A stretch of DNA of 9,150 nt from NCBI GenBank assembly GCA_030840415.1, contig JAVEEO010000551.1, forward strand, positions 1 to 9,150. The letters run 5' to 3'. The notes beneath the pieces are model-generated. The model ran no database searches and was not told where the DNA came from. It worked only from the letters and a program-made list of their open reading frames with translations. Positions 7,596 through 9,150 of the stretch are shown here, piece after piece (the stretch's first letter is position 1; every line of letters starts with the position of its first letter). The stretch comes from Pseudonocardiales bacterium (GTDB lineage Bacteria > Actinomycetota > Actinomycetes > Mycobacteriales > Jatrophihabitantaceae). Position numbers and translations under genes: made by a program.

Positions 7596-9150
7596 ATGAA
7601 CGCGCCTCACACCGGCGCCGGCTTGGGGCATGCCGCCGAAGCGGCGGCCGTCCACCATCTGCACGACCAGACACGCCTGGGTCAACTCGTCGAGGAGCAG
7701 GCCGCATTGCGGCGAGTAGCCACCCTGGTGGCCGGCGGCGCGCTGCCGGCCGACGTGTTCACCGCGGTGGCCGAGGAGATCCGCCAACTGTTCGGCGCGG
7801 ACAACGCCGGCGTGGGACGCTTCGAGTCGGATGGGGCGTCGGTCGAGATCGTCAGCAGTGTCGGGAAGGATCCGGTCAAGTTATCGGTCGGAATGCGCCT
7901 ACCACTGCGCGACTCCCTTCCACCGGCGATTGTGTGGCGGACCGGAGGCTCCGCCCGGGTCGACGAGGATGGATGGAGCAGCGCATCAGATCCGGTCGCC
8001 GTTCGGCTGCGCGAGCTAGGGATTCGGTCGATCGTGGCAAGCCCGATCGTCGTCGAAGGCTGCCTGTGGGGCGTGGTGACCGCGTTAACGAGGCGGGGAC
8101 CGTTTCCGCCCGACACAGCCGATCGCATGTCGGACTTTACAGAGCTCGCCGCGACCTCGATTGCCAACGCCCGCGTCGGGCAGGAACTGCGCGAACTCGC
8201 CGACACGCAGGCGGCCTTGAGGCGCCTGTCCATGCTCATCGCGCGAGGCGAACCGCCCGAGGCGGTGTTTGCGGCCGCAACCAGGGAGGCACTCCGGCAT
8301 TTCGGTAGTGGCACCGCGAGGATGATCCGGTACGAGCCGGATGGAACGGCGACCCTTGTCGCCAATGAAGGCACGACGGGCCCTCACGTGCGAGTCGGGG
8401 AACGCTGGGAAGGCTATCCGCCGACCGGGCTGACAGCGACCGTCTTGCGTACCGGTCAGGCCGCTCGGGTCGATGACTACCAGGAGATTCCGGGCGGAGA
8501 GCCTTATCTCCGCGAAGGGCTACGGGCCGCGGTTGCCATGCCAATACACGTCAACGGCCAGCTCTGGGGAACGATCGCCGTCGGCTCGGGGCAGGGGCCG
8601 TTGCCGCCCGACACCGAGCAGCGGATGACCGAGTTCACCGACCTGGTCGCCATCGCGGTCGCAAACGCGCAGAACCGGGCTGAGCTCATAACCTCTCGGG
8701 CACGGATCGTCGCGGCCTCGGATGAGGCCCGGCGGCGGGTCGAGCGGGATCTGCATGACGGCGCACAGCAACGCCTCCTCGCGCTGGCGCTCAGGCTGCG
8801 TTTATTGGCCGGACCCGAGGAGAGCAACGAGATCACGGAGGTGGCCGCGGAACTCCTTGACGTGATCGATGAGCTGCGGGAGATCTGCCGTGGCATACAT
8901 CCGGCGATCCTGACCACCGCAGGGCTGCGGCCGGCGCTGCACGCGCTCGGGCGGCGCTCAGCCGTCCCGGTGAACATGGCCGTTCGGATCGACGGCCGGC
9001 TTCCAGAGCCGGTCGAGGTCGGCGCCTACTACGTCGTCTCAGAGATGCTCACCAACGCGGCGAAACACGCGCGCGCCTCGGTCGTTGAGGTGGATGTGGA
9101 AGCCTCCGGCGGCACGCTGCGGCTGTGCGTGCGTGACGACGGGGTCGGCG
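7596..9150 (+). CDS. GAF-GAF sensor histidine kinase, HisKA_3 type (C-terminus beyond window)
   Basis: The first 518 residues of a cytoplasmic sensor kinase with no membrane segment. A short helical leader with LVEEQAALRRVATLVAGG (31-48) leads into GAF domain 1 (about 50-193) and GAF domain 2 (about 216-359). The two GAF domains are clearly duplicated: GPFPPDT at 168-174 matches GPLPPDT at 334-340, and 15 of the 25 positions starting there are identical. The dimerisation and phospho-acceptor domain (about 368-436) has ERDLHDGAQQRLLALALRLR with phospho-accepting His387. The ATPase domain starts near 472, with the N-box SEMLTNAAKH (Glu483, Asn487, Lys490) and a DDGVG box (514-518), where the window ends. 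HisKA_3 kinases pair with NarL/LuxR-type regulators, so the regulator at 3140-3835 is the natural partner. The ATG at 7596 has a poor ribosome binding site, leaving the start somewhat uncertain. DosS/DevS share this layout, but a haem ligand cannot be assigned here. Confidence 0.95.
   Translation, partial: MNAPHTGAGLGHAAEAAAVHHLHDQTRLGQLVEEQAALRRVATLVAGGALPADVFTAVAEEIRQLFGADNAGVGRFESDGASVEIVSSVGKDPVKLSVGMRLPLRDSLPPAIVWRTGGSARVDEDGWSSASDPVAVRLRELGIRSIVASPIVVEGCLWGVVTALTRRGPFPPDTADRMSDFTELAATSIANARVGQELRELADTQAALRRLSMLIARGEPPEAVFAAATREALRHFGSGTARMIRYEPDGTATLVANEGTTGPHVRVGERWEGYPPTGLTATVLRTGQAARVDDYQEIPGGEPYLREGLRAAVAMPIHVNGQLWGTIAVGSGQGPLPPDTEQRMTEFTDLVAIAVANAQNRAELITSRARIVAASDEARRRVERDLHDGAQQRLLALALRLRLLAGPEESNEITEVAAELLDVIDELREICRGIHPAILTTAGLRPALHALGRRSAVPVNMAVRIDGRLPEPVEVGAYYVVSEMLTNAAKHARASVVEVDVEASGGTLRLCVRDDGVG

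Overview
This window looks like chromosomal DNA from a GC-rich actinobacterium, most likely Mycobacterium/Mycolicibacterium or a close relative. The basis is the strong G/C bias at third codon positions, clear AGGAG-type ribosome binding sites, and the gene types: a GAF-GAF-HisKA_3 sensor kinase, a NarL/LuxR response regulator, a FUSC exporter and an HD protein. This placement is inference; there is no rRNA or other marker gene. The gene content is chromosomal stress and transport genes, with no insertion sequence, integrase, phage gene, CRISPR array or tRNA. Genes are tightly packed, and the longest gap is 225 bp.

Left block (1-3019, all minus strand). Read in the direction of transcription it holds a TDT/TehA-SLAC1 type membrane transporter (3019-1835), a MIP/aquaporin channel (1609-893) and the N-terminal half of a small-subunit haem catalase (793 to beyond the window edge). 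The channel and catalase each have a strong ribosome binding site, sit 99 bp apart and probably form one unit. The channel keeps both NPA motifs, but the arginine expected after the second one is a valine.

Middle block (3140-4227, minus strand). Two response-regulator genes lie 23 bp apart: a receiver-only (CheY-like) protein, then a receiver plus LuxR-type DNA-binding protein. They are transcribed away from the right block across a 157 bp gap.

Right block (4385-9150, plus strand). It holds a 777-residue FUSC-family membrane protein, a 215-residue HD-domain protein resembling the cyanamide-hydratase branch of HD proteins, and a two-GAF sensor histidine kinase cut off inside its ATPase domain.

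The simplest joint reading is a two-component stress locus. The kinase senses a small molecule or redox cue through its GAF domains and phosphorylates the LuxR-type regulator, with the receiver-only protein as a competitor or phosphate sink. The FUSC exporter and HD enzyme are the likely output, and the catalase, channel and transporter may be a neighbouring oxidative-stress set. The families are clear from sequence. The functional links rest on gene order and are not demonstrated here. I do not see a system that is wholly unlike known families; the most unusual points are the channel's altered filter next to a catalase, and the paired regulators separated from their likely kinase.
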